A DNA stretch of 64,000 nt from JANSWP01 sp041941305. Its GTDB lineage: Bacteria; Bacteroidota; Bacteroidia; Chitinophagales; Saprospiraceae. The notes beneath the pieces were generated by a model. That model was not told where the DNA came from and searched no databases. It worked only from the letters and a program-made list of their open reading frames with translations. Shown here one piece after another: positions 52,583 to 60,334 of the stretch. How positions within the stretch are numbered: position 1 is the first letter of the stretch; every line of letters begins with the position of its first letter. The translations under genes were made by a program, and so were the position numbers. Where the stretch lies: NCBI GenBank assembly GCA_041941305.1, contig JBGTQJ010000033.1:36532-100531 (forward strand). The letters run 5' to 3'.

Positions 52583-52618
52583 GATATTTAGAGATTTAAT
52601 CTCTCAAATATCTTTTTT
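52583..52618 (+). terminator. Terminator-like hairpin between rplN and rplX
   Basis: GATATTTAGAGATT paired with AATCTCTCAAATATC (one bulged C), 1-nt-spaced, followed by six T. It looks like an intrinsic terminator inside the spc operon, so partial termination could set the ratio of upstream and downstream transcripts. The stem is A/T-rich, so efficiency may be low. Confidence 0.55.
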
Positions 52619-52630
52619 AAAGCCATAATA

Positions 52631-52972
52631 ATGAGCAACAAAGGAAAAAATCGCTTTGCACCAAAATTGCACATTAAGAAAGGAGACCGAGTGGTTGTTC
52701 TTGCAGGTGCATACAAAGGAGATGAGGGAGAAGTATTGGAGGTGTTTCCTAACAAATACCGGGCTATCGTTGATGGAGTGAACATGGTAAAAAAACACAG
52801 TAAAGCTACACAGGACAATCCTGGTGGCATCAACGAAGTTCCTGCTCCTATCCATCTATCCAATTTAATGTTGATTGATCCAAAAACTGGAGAACCAACA
52901 AGAATTGGTAGAAAAAGAGTTGATGGTAAATTGGTTCGTTATGCTAAAAAATCTGGCGAACTTATTCAGTAA
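52631..52972 (+). CDS. rplX: 50S ribosomal protein L24
   Basis: 113 residues. L24 starts 50S assembly near the tunnel exit. Seen: HIKKGDRVVVLAGAYKGDEG (20 residues, KOW motif), VNMVKKHSKATQDNPGGI, PIHLSNLMLIDPKTGEPTR. Normal length. Confidence 0.99.
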   Translation: MSNKGKNRFAPKLHIKKGDRVVVLAGAYKGDEGEVLEVFPNKYRAIVDGVNMVKKHSKATQDNPGGINEVPAPIHLSNLMLIDPKTGEPTRIGRKRVDGKLVRYAKKSGELIQ

Positions 52973-52992
52973 AGAATTAAACCAAAGAGGTG

Positions 52993-53550
52993 ATGAGTTA
53001 TACACCAAAACTTAAGGAAGTTTATAAAAATGATGTAGTCCCTGCTTTAATGGAGCAATTCCAATACAGCACTGTAATGCAAGTTCCTAGATTATCCAAG
53101 ATTTGCATTAATCAAGGTGTCGGGGCGGCTACCCAGGACAAAAAGCTAGTGGACAATGCTTTGGCAGAAATGACCCTTATTGCTGGTCAAAAAGCGGTTC
53201 CAACTACTGCCAAGAAATCAGTTTCTAACTTTAAATTGAGAGAGGGGATGACTATCGGTGCCAGAGTTACATTGCGCCAAGAAAGGATGTGGGAATTTTT
53301 AGAGCGATTGATTACAGTCGCACTTCCACGGGTTCGTGACTTTAGAGGAATCAATGACAAAAGCTTTGATGGGCGAGGTAACTACTCAATGGGCGTTACC
53401 GAGCAAATCATTTTTCCCGAAATTGATTTAGATAAAGTTAGTAAAATTAGTGGTTTGGATATCACCTTTGTAACCACTGCTAAAACTGACGCTGAGGCAC
53501 TATCCCTTTTGAAATTATTGGGGATGCCTTTTAAAAATCAAAGAAACTAA
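52993..53550 (+). CDS. rplE: 50S ribosomal protein L5
   Basis: 185 residues from ATG 52993; a GTG directly before it would only add one residue. L5 binds 5S rRNA. Features: YTPKLKEVYKNDVVPALMEQ (20 residues), KICINQGVG, KSVSNFKLREGMTIGARVTL (20 residues), FRGINDKSFDGRGNYSMGV. Confidence 0.98.
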   Translation: MSYTPKLKEVYKNDVVPALMEQFQYSTVMQVPRLSKICINQGVGAATQDKKLVDNALAEMTLIAGQKAVPTTAKKSVSNFKLREGMTIGARVTLRQERMWEFLERLITVALPRVRDFRGINDKSFDGRGNYSMGVTEQIIFPEIDLDKVSKISGLDITFVTTAKTDAEALSLLKLLGMPFKNQRN

Positions 53551-53553
53551 ATC

Positions 53554-53622
53554 AGTTCCCCGTTCTCGGTTCCCAGTTCCCTGGTATGGAACTGAGAACT
53601 GGGAACCGAGAACGCTGAACGC
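53554..53622 (+). repeat. Inverted heptamer array between rplE and rpsN
   Basis: Left arm AGTTCCC CGTTCTC GGTTCCC AGTTCCC (53554-53581). Right arm GGAACTGA GAACTGG GAACCGA GAACGCT GAACGC. The arms complement each other over most units, giving a long hairpin that ends 8 bp before rpsN. Confidence 0.92.
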
Positions 53623-53630
53623 ATAATATC

Positions 53631-53900
53631 ATGGCTAGAAAAGCAGTTATCGCAAGAGAGAAGAAGAGAGCAAGAATGTGTGCCAAATACGCAGAATTGC
53701 GCAAACAACTGAAAGAAGCAGGAGATTACGATGCATTGGATAAATTGCCAAGAAATGCATCTCCTGTCAGAAAGCACAATCGTTGCTTGCTCACGGGAAG
53801 ACCAAAAGGTTATATGCGCAAATTTGGAATTTGCCGTGTGAAGTTCCGCGAGATGGCTTTGAACGGTTTGATTCCTGGAGTAACAAAAGCAAGTTGGTAA
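53631..53900 (+). CDS. rpsN: 30S ribosomal protein S14 (zinc-free form)
   Basis: 89 residues, the longer S14 type without the CxxC...CxxC zinc site; Cys occurs only singly (NRCLLTGRP, FGICRVKFRE). S14 lies in the 30S head. It ends with the conserved LIPGVTKASW. Confidence 0.98.
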   Translation: MARKAVIAREKKRARMCAKYAELRKQLKEAGDYDALDKLPRNASPVRKHNRCLLTGRPKGYMRKFGICRVKFREMALNGLIPGVTKASW

Positions 53901-53903
53901 TAA

Positions 53904-53975
53904 TCAGTTGCCAGTTATCAGTTGTCAGTTTCCGAATACTTGGGAACTGGGAAAAGTGAACTGGGAACGCTGAAT
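53904..53975 (+). repeat. Inverted heptamer array between rpsN and rpsH
   Basis: Left arm CAGTTGC CAGTTAT CAGTTGT CAGTTTC; right arm GGGAACT GGGAAAA GTGAACT GGGAACG CTGAA. It ends 8 bp before rpsH. Confidence 0.88.
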
Positions 53976-53983
53976 TTATAAAA

Positions 53984-54391
53984 ATGGCGGCAGTTACAGA
54001 CCCAATAGCAGATTATCTGACCCGCATTCGAAATGCACAGCAAGCGGGCCACAGGATAGTAGAGATTCCTGCTTCAAAAATGAAGAAATCTATTACTGAA
54101 ATCCTATATAATCAAGGGTATATATTAAAGTATAAGTTTGAGGATGATAATGGACCACAAGGCATCATTAAAATTGCCCTCAAATACGATCATTTGACAA
54201 AAAAACCAATTATCCGAAAATTGCAAAGGATAAGTAAGTCGGGGCTTCGTCAATATCGCAAAGCTTCTAATTTACCACGGGTAATTAATGGTTTAGGTAT
54301 AGCAATTATTTCTACTTCCAAAGGAGTCATGACTGACAAGCAGGCTAGAGCGGAAAATGTAGGAGGAGAGGTTCTATGTTATGTGTATTAG
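53984..54391 (+). CDS. rpsH: 30S ribosomal protein S8
   Basis: 135 residues. S8 nucleates the 30S platform, and in E. coli represses the spc operon. Seen: DPIADYLTRIRNAQQAGH, GYILKYKFEDDN, RISKSGLRQYRKASNLPRV, and the C-terminal GIAIISTSKGVMTDKQAR then GGEVLCYVY. Confidence 0.99.
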   Translation: MAAVTDPIADYLTRIRNAQQAGHRIVEIPASKMKKSITEILYNQGYILKYKFEDDNGPQGIIKIALKYDHLTKKPIIRKLQRISKSGLRQYRKASNLPRVINGLGIAIISTSKGVMTDKQARAENVGGEVLCYVY

Positions 54392-54483
54392 TGGTCATCA
54401 GGTTTTTTAAATTTTATTTGAAAAACCAAATCAACCTCAATAATCACAATTTGTACATTCTATAATCGTAAATTCATAATACG

Positions 54484-55035
54484 ATGTCAAGAGTAGGAAA
54501 AGCACCAATTTCAATTCCACAGGGAGTGGAAATTAACATAAGCAAAGGTAATTTGGTTACCGTTAAAGGACCAAAAGGAGAATTGTCTCAACAGGTTGAT
54601 CCAGACATTACCTTTGATATAGAGGACGGAATTATTACGGTAAAACGTCCAACCGATCAAAAGCGCCACAAAGCTATTCACGGATTGTATCGCTCTTTGG
54701 TAAACAACATGATCGAAGGCGTTTCCAAAGGATATGTGAAAGAATTAGAGTTGGTAGGTGTCGGTTACAGAGCCTCAAATGCTGGTCAATTATTGGAATT
54801 GACATTGGGTTATTCTCACCCCATTTACTTTTACATTCCTGATGAAGTGAAGGTTGAAGCAATTATGGAAAAGGGAAAGAACCCAATCGTAAAGCTGGAA
54901 AGCCACGATAAGCAATTAATTGGGCAAGTAGCTGCAAAGATTAGAGCCTTCCGCAAACCAGAACCATATAAAGGGAAAGGTATTCGGTTCAAGGGAGAAG
55001 AGATTAGACGTAAACAAGGTAAAACTGCTGGTTAA
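54484..55035 (+). CDS. rplF: 50S ribosomal protein L6
   Basis: 183 residues, two similar domains near the factor-binding site. Seen: MSRVGKAPISIPQGVEI, GPKGELSQ, RSLVNNMIEGVSKGYVKELE (20 residues), VGYRASN, and the C-terminal FRKPEPYKGKGIRFKGEEIR (20 residues). Preceded by a small GGTTTTT/AAAAACC stem at 54401-54427. Confidence 0.99.
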   Translation: MSRVGKAPISIPQGVEINISKGNLVTVKGPKGELSQQVDPDITFDIEDGIITVKRPTDQKRHKAIHGLYRSLVNNMIEGVSKGYVKELELVGVGYRASNAGQLLELTLGYSHPIYFYIPDEVKVEAIMEKGKNPIVKLESHDKQLIGQVAAKIRAFRKPEPYKGKGIRFKGEEIRRKQGKTAG

Positions 55036-55108
55036 TGAAAGAATTGGTAATGAAGGAATGAAAAAAATTAACTTCATTCATTCATTATTCATTTCTTCAT
55101 TCTTTCAA
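55034..55108 (+). repeat. Inverted repeat array between rplF and rplR
   Basis: Left arm AATGAAAGAATTGGTAATGAA, in part, right arm of ATTCATT/TTCATTC-type units. The register is less strict than in the other arrays. The left end overlaps the rplF stop codon; the right end lies about 60 bp before the rplR start. Confidence 0.65.
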
Positions 55109-55167
55109 TAATAAGGGATTTGGGTTTAGCAAAAAGCCATTCACTAAATCCGGCAAATTTTGGAAAA

Positions 55168-55521
55168 ATGAGTTTTAATAAAGAAAATAGAAGAAGAAGA
55201 ATTAGATATAGAGTAAGAAAGAAAATAAAAGGTACTTCTGAAAGACCCAGGCTGAGTATTTTTAGAAGTAACAAGGCTATTTATGTTCAGGCTATTGACG
55301 ATATCAATGGTGTGACCTTAGCTTCTGCTTCTTCTCAAGACTCCAGAGTTGATAAAAGTAAAACTAAAACAGAGCAGGCAAAAGAGGTTGGAAAGATTTT
55401 AGCTGAAAATGCTTCTGGTAAAAATATCTCAAGTGTGGTTTTTGATAGAAGTGGTTATTTGTATCATGGACGTGTCAAGGCATTGGCCGATGGTGCAAGA
55501 GAAGGAGGATTAAAGTTTTAA
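55168..55521 (+). CDS. rplR: 50S ribosomal protein L18
   Basis: 117 residues from ATG 55168; the in-frame TTG at 55120 would add 16 residues unlike the family. L18 binds 5S rRNA with L5. Seen: RRRRIRYRVRKKIKGTSERP (20 residues), RLSIFRSNKAIYVQ, VVFDRSGYLYHGRVKALAD, AREGGLKF. Confidence 0.98.
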   Translation: MSFNKENRRRRIRYRVRKKIKGTSERPRLSIFRSNKAIYVQAIDDINGVTLASASSQDSRVDKSKTKTEQAKEVGKILAENASGKNISSVVFDRSGYLYHGRVKALADGAREGGLKF

Positions 55522-55556
55522 TAATTATTTCAAAATAATAAAATCACCATTCTAAC

Positions 55557-56075
55557 ATGGCGAGAGAAAATCAAAAAAGAATTCGACCTGCTGAAACTGA
55601 ATTGAAGGAGAAATTGGTAAACTTAAACAGAGTTGCCAAGGTAACTAAGGGTGGTCGTACATTTAGCTTTGCAGCAATTGTTGTTGTAGGTGATGGAAAT
55701 GGGACTGTAGGTCACGGTCTGGGAAAAGCTCGTGATGTATCAGAGTCTATCGCAAAAGCGGTAGATGATGCCAAAAAGAATTTGGTACGTGTACCTATTC
55801 ACAATGGAACCATTCCTCATGAGCAAAAAGGAAAATATGGCGCTGGTCGTGTTTTGATTAAACCAGCATCTGATGGTACTGGTGTAATTGCCGGTGGTGC
55901 GATGCGTGCAGTGTTGGAAATTGCAGGTGTTCAAAACGTTTTGGCAAAATCAATGGGGTCTTCAAACCCTCATAATGTTGTCAAAGCTACAGTGGATGCC
56001 CTTTCCAAACTAAGAAGTCCTTTGGATGTAGCTCGACAACGCAACATAGATTTAGAAAAAGTATTTAAAGGATAA
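55557..56075 (+). CDS. rpsE: 30S ribosomal protein S5
   Basis: 172 residues. S5 lies at the decoding site and mRNA entry. Seen: LKEKLVNLNRVAKVTKGGRT (20 residues), FAAIVVVGDGNGTVGHGLGK (20 residues), PHEQKGKYGAGRVLIKPAS, GVIAGGAMRAVLEIAGVQN. Confidence 0.99.
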   Translation: MARENQKRIRPAETELKEKLVNLNRVAKVTKGGRTFSFAAIVVVGDGNGTVGHGLGKARDVSESIAKAVDDAKKNLVRVPIHNGTIPHEQKGKYGAGRVLIKPASDGTGVIAGGAMRAVLEIAGVQNVLAKSMGSSNPHNVVKATVDALSKLRSPLDVARQRNIDLEKVFKG

Positions 56076-56081
56076 AACTTA

Positions 56082-56148
56082 ATGATGATTGCTGAATGCT
56101 GAATGATAAGTTTTTATCATTCTTCATTTATCGTTCATCGTTCATCAT
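56082..56148 (+). repeat. Inverted heptamer array between rpsE and rpmD
   Basis: Left arm ATGATGA TTGCTGA ATGCTGA ATGATAA; right arm TTATCAT TCTTCAT TTATCGT TCATCGT TCATCAT. Strict 7-bp register on both arms; it ends 8 bp before rpmD. Confidence 0.9.
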
Positions 56149-56156
56149 TTAAAAAG

Positions 56157-56336
56157 ATGGGCAAGGTTAAGATAACTCAAATAAAAAGTGTTATTGGTCG
56201 AACAGGAAGGCAAAAAGCTACAGTAAAAGCTTTAGGTTTGAGAAAGATCAATCAAACAGTAGAAAAAGAGGCAACTCCCCAAATTATGGGTATGATCAAA
56301 AAAGTTGCTCATTTAGTTAAAGTTGAAGAAGGATAA
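56157..56336 (+). CDS. rpmD: 50S ribosomal protein L30
   Basis: 59 residues from ATG 56157. The longer frame from 56103 would translate the heptamer hairpin and is rejected. Family pattern: VKITQIKSVIGRTGRQKATV (20 residues), LGLRKINQTVE, and GMIKKVAHLVKVEE. Confidence 0.97.
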   Translation: MGKVKITQIKSVIGRTGRQKATVKALGLRKINQTVEKEATPQIMGMIKKVAHLVKVEEG

Positions 56337-56414
56337 TTTCAATTGGCAGTATGCAATGAACAGTTTTAATTGTTCTCTTGCATTTATAGTTCAATTTGGC
56401 AAAAAAATAAAGTA

Positions 56415-56861
56415 ATGGAACTCCATAATTTAAAGCCTTCAACGGGCGCAACAAAATCTAGAAAGCGAATCGCAAGAGGTCAGGGTTCAGGCTATGGCGG
56501 AACGGCAACAAGAGGTCATAAAGGAGCCAAATCCCGATCAGGTTGGAGTAAGAAGAGAAATTTTGAAGGTGGTCAAATGCCGCTTCAAATGAGGTTGCCG
56601 AAACGAGGATTTAAAAACCCAAATCGTGTGGCTTATAATCCAATCAATTTAGGTCGTTTGCAGGCTATTAATGATAAATATGGGACTCAAACCATAGATA
56701 TAGATATGTTGAAAGCTAATGGAATCATTTCAAAAACCGATAAAGTGAAAATTCTAGGTAGCGGCGAACTTACCAGTTCAGTGAATGTTTCCGTTCATGC
56801 TTGTTCAGCATCAGCTAAGCAAGCTATTGAGGAAAAAGGAGGCAGTGTAACAATTGTGTAA
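56415..56861 (+). CDS. rplO: 50S ribosomal protein L15
   Basis: 148 residues from ATG 56415 (MELHNLKPSTGATKSRKR); upstream in-frame codons from 56370 do not resemble the family. Seen: GQGSGYGGTATRGHKGAKSR (20 residues), FEGGQMPLQMRLPKRGFKN. The C-terminal part is typical. Confidence 0.98.
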   Translation: MELHNLKPSTGATKSRKRIARGQGSGYGGTATRGHKGAKSRSGWSKKRNFEGGQMPLQMRLPKRGFKNPNRVAYNPINLGRLQAINDKYGTQTIDIDMLKANGIISKTDKVKILGSGELTSSVNVSVHACSASAKQAIEEKGGSVTIV

Positions 56862-56942
56862 GCGTTTTTTTGTATTGGTACGATTTATGACTTTTTAAAT
56901 TAATATGACCAACTAAAAACCTTACATTAACAAGCTTTTGCA

Positions 56943-58313
56943 ATGAATAAGTTAATCACTACATTAAAGAATATCTGGAAGATTAAAGAATTGAGGACTC
57001 GGATTCTATTTACATTGGGAATCCTTGCAGTTTATCGTTTTGGTTCCTTTGTTGTTTTGCCTGGTGTTAATCCCGATGTTTTGGATGGGGCAACCTCCCA
57101 GAATGCAGCAGGAGACCTGCTTGGATTGATTAATATTTTTACCGGCGGTGCTTTTAACAACGCAGCTGTTTTCGCCTTGGGTATCATGCCTTATATTACT
57201 GCATCTATCATTATTCAGTTGTTAGGTTTTGCAGTGCCTTATTTCCAAAGATTACAACAAAAAGAAGGAGAATCAGGAAGAAAGAAATTGACGCAAATTA
57301 CTCGTTTGCTGACATTAGCAATTACCTTGGTTCAAGGTGGTGGTTACCTGACTTACATCAATACTATGGGTGCCGTAGACCCTACAATTCCAATTGGGGT
57401 ATTCTGGATTTCAAATATAATCATTCTTTCTGCCGGAACCATTTTCGCAATGTGGTTGGGTGAGAAGATTACAGATAGAGGAATTGGTAATGGTATTTCT
57501 TTATTGATAACAGTTGGTATCATTGCAACGCTTCCACTGGCGATTGTAGCTGAGTTCCAGCAACAGTTGGCAAAAGGTGGATTGATATTGTTCATTTTTG
57601 AACTCGCTGTGTTGTTTGCCATATTTATGGTTACTGTGTTGATTGTTCAGGGAGTGAGAAGGGTTCCAATTCAATTTGCTAAAAGAATGGTTGGTCGTGG
57701 CGCAAATGCAATGCCTGCGGCTGGTGCACGAGACTATATACCGATTAAAGTTAATGCAGCTGGTGTAATGCCAATCATCTTTGCTCAGGCATTGATGTTT
57801 CTGCCAGCTACTGTGGCTCAATTCATTGCTGGAGATGATGCAAGTTTGCAAGCACATCCAATTTTGCAAGAGTTGGTTGACCCCTTCTCTGTAATCTCTA
57901 GTATTATTACTTTCTTATTGGTTGTTCTATTTACTTATGTATATACAGCCTTATTGGTGAATCCAACACAATATGCAGAGTACTTGAAACGTCAAAATGC
58001 TTTTATACCTGGTATCAAACCAGGTAAAGCAACTGCTGATTTTATTGATGCAGTGACGACCAGAATTACGCTGCCAGGTTCCATTTTCCTCGGTCTGATT
58101 GCAATTTTGCCTTCATTTGCCGTTGGATTTGGTGTAAACGTAGCTTTTGCTATGTTCTTTGGCGGTACTTCCTTGCTGATTTTAGTAGCTGTTGTTTTAG
58201 ATACGCTACAACAAATTGAAAGTCATCTGCTTATGAGAAGATACGATGGATTAGTGAAATCAGGAAAGATTCAGGGCAGAAGCCGAATGCAGGGTATTGG
58301 AGCCAGCATGTAG
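56943..58313 (+). CDS. secY: Protein translocase subunit SecY
   Basis: 456 residues, ten membrane helices; the channel of the Sec translocon in the inner membrane. Recognisable: ILFTLGILAVYRFGSFVVLP (20 residues), GIMPYITASIIIQLL, the plug-region and cytosolic loops (KITDRGIGNGISLLI, GVRRVPIQFAKRMVG), and the C-terminal RRYDGLVKSGKIQGRS. Its place at the end of the spc operon is conserved. A long-stem terminator follows. Confidence 0.99.
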   Translation: MNKLITTLKNIWKIKELRTRILFTLGILAVYRFGSFVVLPGVNPDVLDGATSQNAAGDLLGLINIFTGGAFNNAAVFALGIMPYITASIIIQLLGFAVPYFQRLQQKEGESGRKKLTQITRLLTLAITLVQGGGYLTYINTMGAVDPTIPIGVFWISNIIILSAGTIFAMWLGEKITDRGIGNGISLLITVGIIATLPLAIVAEFQQQLAKGGLILFIFELAVLFAIFMVTVLIVQGVRRVPIQFAKRMVGRGANAMPAAGARDYIPIKVNAAGVMPIIFAQALMFLPATVAQFIAGDDASLQAHPILQELVDPFSVISSIITFLLVVLFTYVYTALLVNPTQYAEYLKRQNAFIPGIKPGKATADFIDAVTTRITLPGSIFLGLIAILPSFAVGFGVNVAFAMFFGGTSLLILVAVVLDTLQQIESHLLMRRYDGLVKSGKIQGRSRMQGIGASM

Positions 58314-58344
58314 CTTAGACTTTGAAAGTATGATCACGAAAAAC

Positions 58345-58425
58345 AAATCGTGCTACGAGAGCCATTATTAAAAACTACCTCAAAGGGTTTTTTGATTATA
58401 CAGCCTCGTAGCACGATTTTTTTTT
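58345..58425 (+). terminator. Terminator between secY and map
   Basis: Perfect 15-bp stem AAATCGTGCTACGAG (58345-58359) / CTCGTAGCACGATTT (58405-58419) with a 45-nt loop, then nine T overlapping the end of the stem. Probably an intrinsic terminator or attenuator for the spc operon. Confidence 0.75.
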
Positions 58426-58462
58426 GAACTTAACTAAGTAAGATCAACTTAATTAATTCCAT

Positions 58463-59311
58463 ATGACTTTTTGGACGAGTTTTAGCAAAAACACAAACAT
58501 TTTTTACAAAACTGATGAGGAAATAGAACTCATTCGCCAATCTTGTTTGCTGGTTTGCAAAACACTTGCCCATGTGGCAAGCAGAATCCGACCTGGAGTA
58601 AAGGGGAGTGTTATTGATAAAGAAGCGGAACAGTTGATTCGAGATCATGGTGCGGTTCCTGGATTTAAGGGGTATAGAGACTTCCCAAGTACCTTGTGTG
58701 TTTCAATCGATGAAGTAGTTGTGCATGGAATTCCTTCAGAAAAGGAGTTTCAAGATGGCCAGGTCGTTTCTGTGGATTGTGGGGTGTATATGAATAATTT
58801 TTATGGAGATGCAGCTTACACCTTTGCGCTTGGGGATGTTGATGAAAAAGTGATGGAATTGCTGAGGGTTACCAATACTGCATTGTATAAGGGAATAGAA
58901 ATGGCGGTTCATGGAAAGCGATTGGGAGATATTGGTTTTGCGATTCAGGATTACACTCAAAGAAAGAATAAATATTCTGTTGTGAGAGAGTTGGTAGGGC
59001 ATGGATTGGGAAAAAATTTACATGAAGATCCTGAAGTGGCAAATTACGGTAAAAGAGGTTCTGGTATTTTGATGAAAGAGGGTATGGTGATCGCTATTGA
59101 GCCAATGATAAATCTGGGAAAGAAGGAAGTGAAACAAAGTAACGATGGTTGGACCATCTATGCCAAAGACAGAAAGCCTTCTGCCCATTATGAACATACA
59201 GTGGCTGTTAGAAAAGACAAGGCAGATATATTGTCTGATCACAGTATGATTGAAGCTGAAATTTTAAAAAATCCAGAAGTTAGAGAGGTTTCGGTTTTAG
59301 AATATGCCTAA
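58463..59311 (+). CDS. map: Methionine aminopeptidase, type I
   Basis: 282 residues. It removes the N-terminal Met from new proteins using two metal ions. All five ligands are in place: Asp105 (VDCG), Asp116 (GDAAYT), His180 (GHGLG), Glu213 (IEPM) and Glu244 (YEHT), with His89 (VVHGIP) as the substrate-binding His. The length is slightly above E. coli MetAP because of a short N-terminal addition. It lies between secY and infA, a common Bacteroidota order. Confidence 0.98.
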   Translation: MTFWTSFSKNTNIFYKTDEEIELIRQSCLLVCKTLAHVASRIRPGVKGSVIDKEAEQLIRDHGAVPGFKGYRDFPSTLCVSIDEVVVHGIPSEKEFQDGQVVSVDCGVYMNNFYGDAAYTFALGDVDEKVMELLRVTNTALYKGIEMAVHGKRLGDIGFAIQDYTQRKNKYSVVRELVGHGLGKNLHEDPEVANYGKRGSGILMKEGMVIAIEPMINLGKKEVKQSNDGWTIYAKDRKPSAHYEHTVAVRKDKADILSDHSMIEAEILKNPEVREVSVLEYA

Positions 59312-59444
59312 AAGATAATTGAGATTTTGGAATGGTAGTGAAGAATCTACAGTTTGTTGTTAAGTGTTGAAAAACAAGCAATAAGACTTGAATCGGCAAA
59401 TAGCTTTTTTAGGTTTTGATTATCAAAAAGTGAGATAATTTTAG

Positions 59445-59452
59445 TACCTTTG
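59445..59452 (+). promoter_or_regulatory. Probable promoter -7 box of infA-rpmJ-rpsM group
   Basis: TACCTTTG at 59445-59452, identical to the boxes before rpsJ and rplP and followed by a C/G-rich start (CCGACC). The nearest TTTG (59415-59418) is 26 bp upstream, longer than the usual spacing, so the -33 element is unclear. The infA start is 19 bp downstream. Confidence 0.6.
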
Positions 59453-59470
59453 CCGACCGAAAATTAAAAT

Positions 59471-59689
59471 ATGGCAAAAAAGAACTTGATCAAACAAGAT
59501 GGTATAATTGAAGAGGCCTTATCAAACGCAATGTTTCGTGTACGTCTTGAAAATGACCACCAAATTGTTGCAACTATTTCCGGGAAGATGAGAATGAATT
59601 ATATTCGAATTTTACCAGGAGATAAAGTTTCCGTTGAAATGTCACCATATGACTTGACACGTGGACGAATAACTTATCGTTATAAATAA
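59471..59689 (+). CDS. infA: Translation initiation factor IF-1
   Basis: 72 residues, OB fold that blocks the A site during initiation. Seen: LIKQDGIIEEALSNAMFRVR (20 residues), ISGKMRMNYIRILPGDKV, MSPYDLTRGRITYRYK. Standard length; located between map and rpmJ. Confidence 0.99.
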   Translation: MAKKNLIKQDGIIEEALSNAMFRVRLENDHQIVATISGKMRMNYIRILPGDKVSVEMSPYDLTRGRITYRYK

Positions 59690-59697
59690 ATACTGTT

Positions 59698-59814
59698 ATG
59701 AAAGTTAGAGCTTCAGTAAAAAAACGCTCCGCAGATTGTAAAATCGTGCGCCGAAAAGGAAAGGTTTACGTAATTAATAAAAAGAACCCTAGATTTAAAC
59801 AAAGACAAGGTTAA
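59698..59814 (+). CDS. rpmJ: 50S ribosomal protein L36 (zinc-free form)
   Basis: 38 residues from ATG 59698 to TAA 59812-59814, below most length cut-offs. It begins MKVRASVKKRSADCKIVRRK (20 residues) and ends NPRFKQRQG. Only one Cys is present and His is replaced, so the zinc ribbon (C..C...C..H) of common L36 is missing, as in the zinc-independent 'C-minus' type. It sits 8 bp after infA and before rpsM, the conserved place. Confidence 0.97.
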   Translation: MKVRASVKKRSADCKIVRRKGKVYVINKKNPRFKQRQG

Positions 59815-59819
59815 TTCTA

Positions 59820-59880
59820 GTGAAAGAATGAATAATGCTTCATTCCTTATTCATTCCTTTACTAATCATTATTCATTATT
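59820..59880 (+). repeat. Hairpin array between rpmJ and rpsM
   Basis: GTGAAAGAATGAATAATG pairs with CATTCCTTATTCATTCCTTT-type units; a further ATTATTCATTATT follows. ATTC-based repeats with only partial 7-bp register. Confidence 0.65.
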
Positions 59881-59883
59881 AAT

Positions 59884-60261
59884 ATGGCTCGGATAGTAGG
59901 TGTTGATTTACCAAAGTCGAAACGTGGTGTAGTAGGTTTAACCTATATTTTTGGTATTGGCAGTTCTCTTGCAGAAGAAATTTTGAATAAAGCTGAGATT
60001 GATATCAGCATCAAAGTAAATGATTGGACAGATGATCAGGTGGCGACTCTTTCTCGTATCATCACTGATGAATACAAAGTAGAAGGGGAATTGCGTTCTG
60101 AGGTTCAAATGAACATCAAACGTTTAATGGATATTGGATGCTACAGAGGATTGCGACATAGAAAAGGACTTCCACTTAGAGGTCAAAGAACCCGAACAAA
60201 TGCGCGTACGCGTAAGGGGAAACGTAAGACTGTAGCGAACAAAAAGAAAGCAACTAAGTAA
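59884..60261 (+). CDS. rpsM: 30S ribosomal protein S13
   Basis: 125 residues. S13 is at the top of the 30S head and contacts P-site tRNA and 50S. Seen: RIVGVDLPKSKRGVVGLTYI (20 residues), IFGIGSSLAEEIL, the RRLMDIGCYRGLRHRKGLPL-like core (RLMDIGCYRGLRHRKGLPL), RGQRTRTNARTRKG. Lys-rich tail. Confidence 0.99.
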   Translation: MARIVGVDLPKSKRGVVGLTYIFGIGSSLAEEILNKAEIDISIKVNDWTDDQVATLSRIITDEYKVEGELRSEVQMNIKRLMDIGCYRGLRHRKGLPLRGQRTRTNARTRKGKRKTVANKKKATK

Positions 60262-60262
60262 T

Positions 60263-60324
60263 TCGAGTTTTGGGTTACGTGTTGGGAGTCTTTACTCCTA
60301 ATTCGCAACTTGCAACTCGCAACT
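60263..60324 (+). repeat. Inverted heptamer array between rpsM and rpsK
   Basis: Right arm of exact-register units CGCAACT TGCAACT CGCAACT (60304-60324); left arm GAGTTTTGGGTTACGTGTTGG, in part, is its diverged complement. It ends 10 bp before rpsK. Confidence 0.8.
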
Positions 60325-60334
60325 GCATTATAAA

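Noticed and set aside
55120..55167. TTG start for rplR adding 16 residues
   Set aside because: L18 proteins begin at the MSFNKENRRRR-type N-terminus; the extra residues do not match the family.
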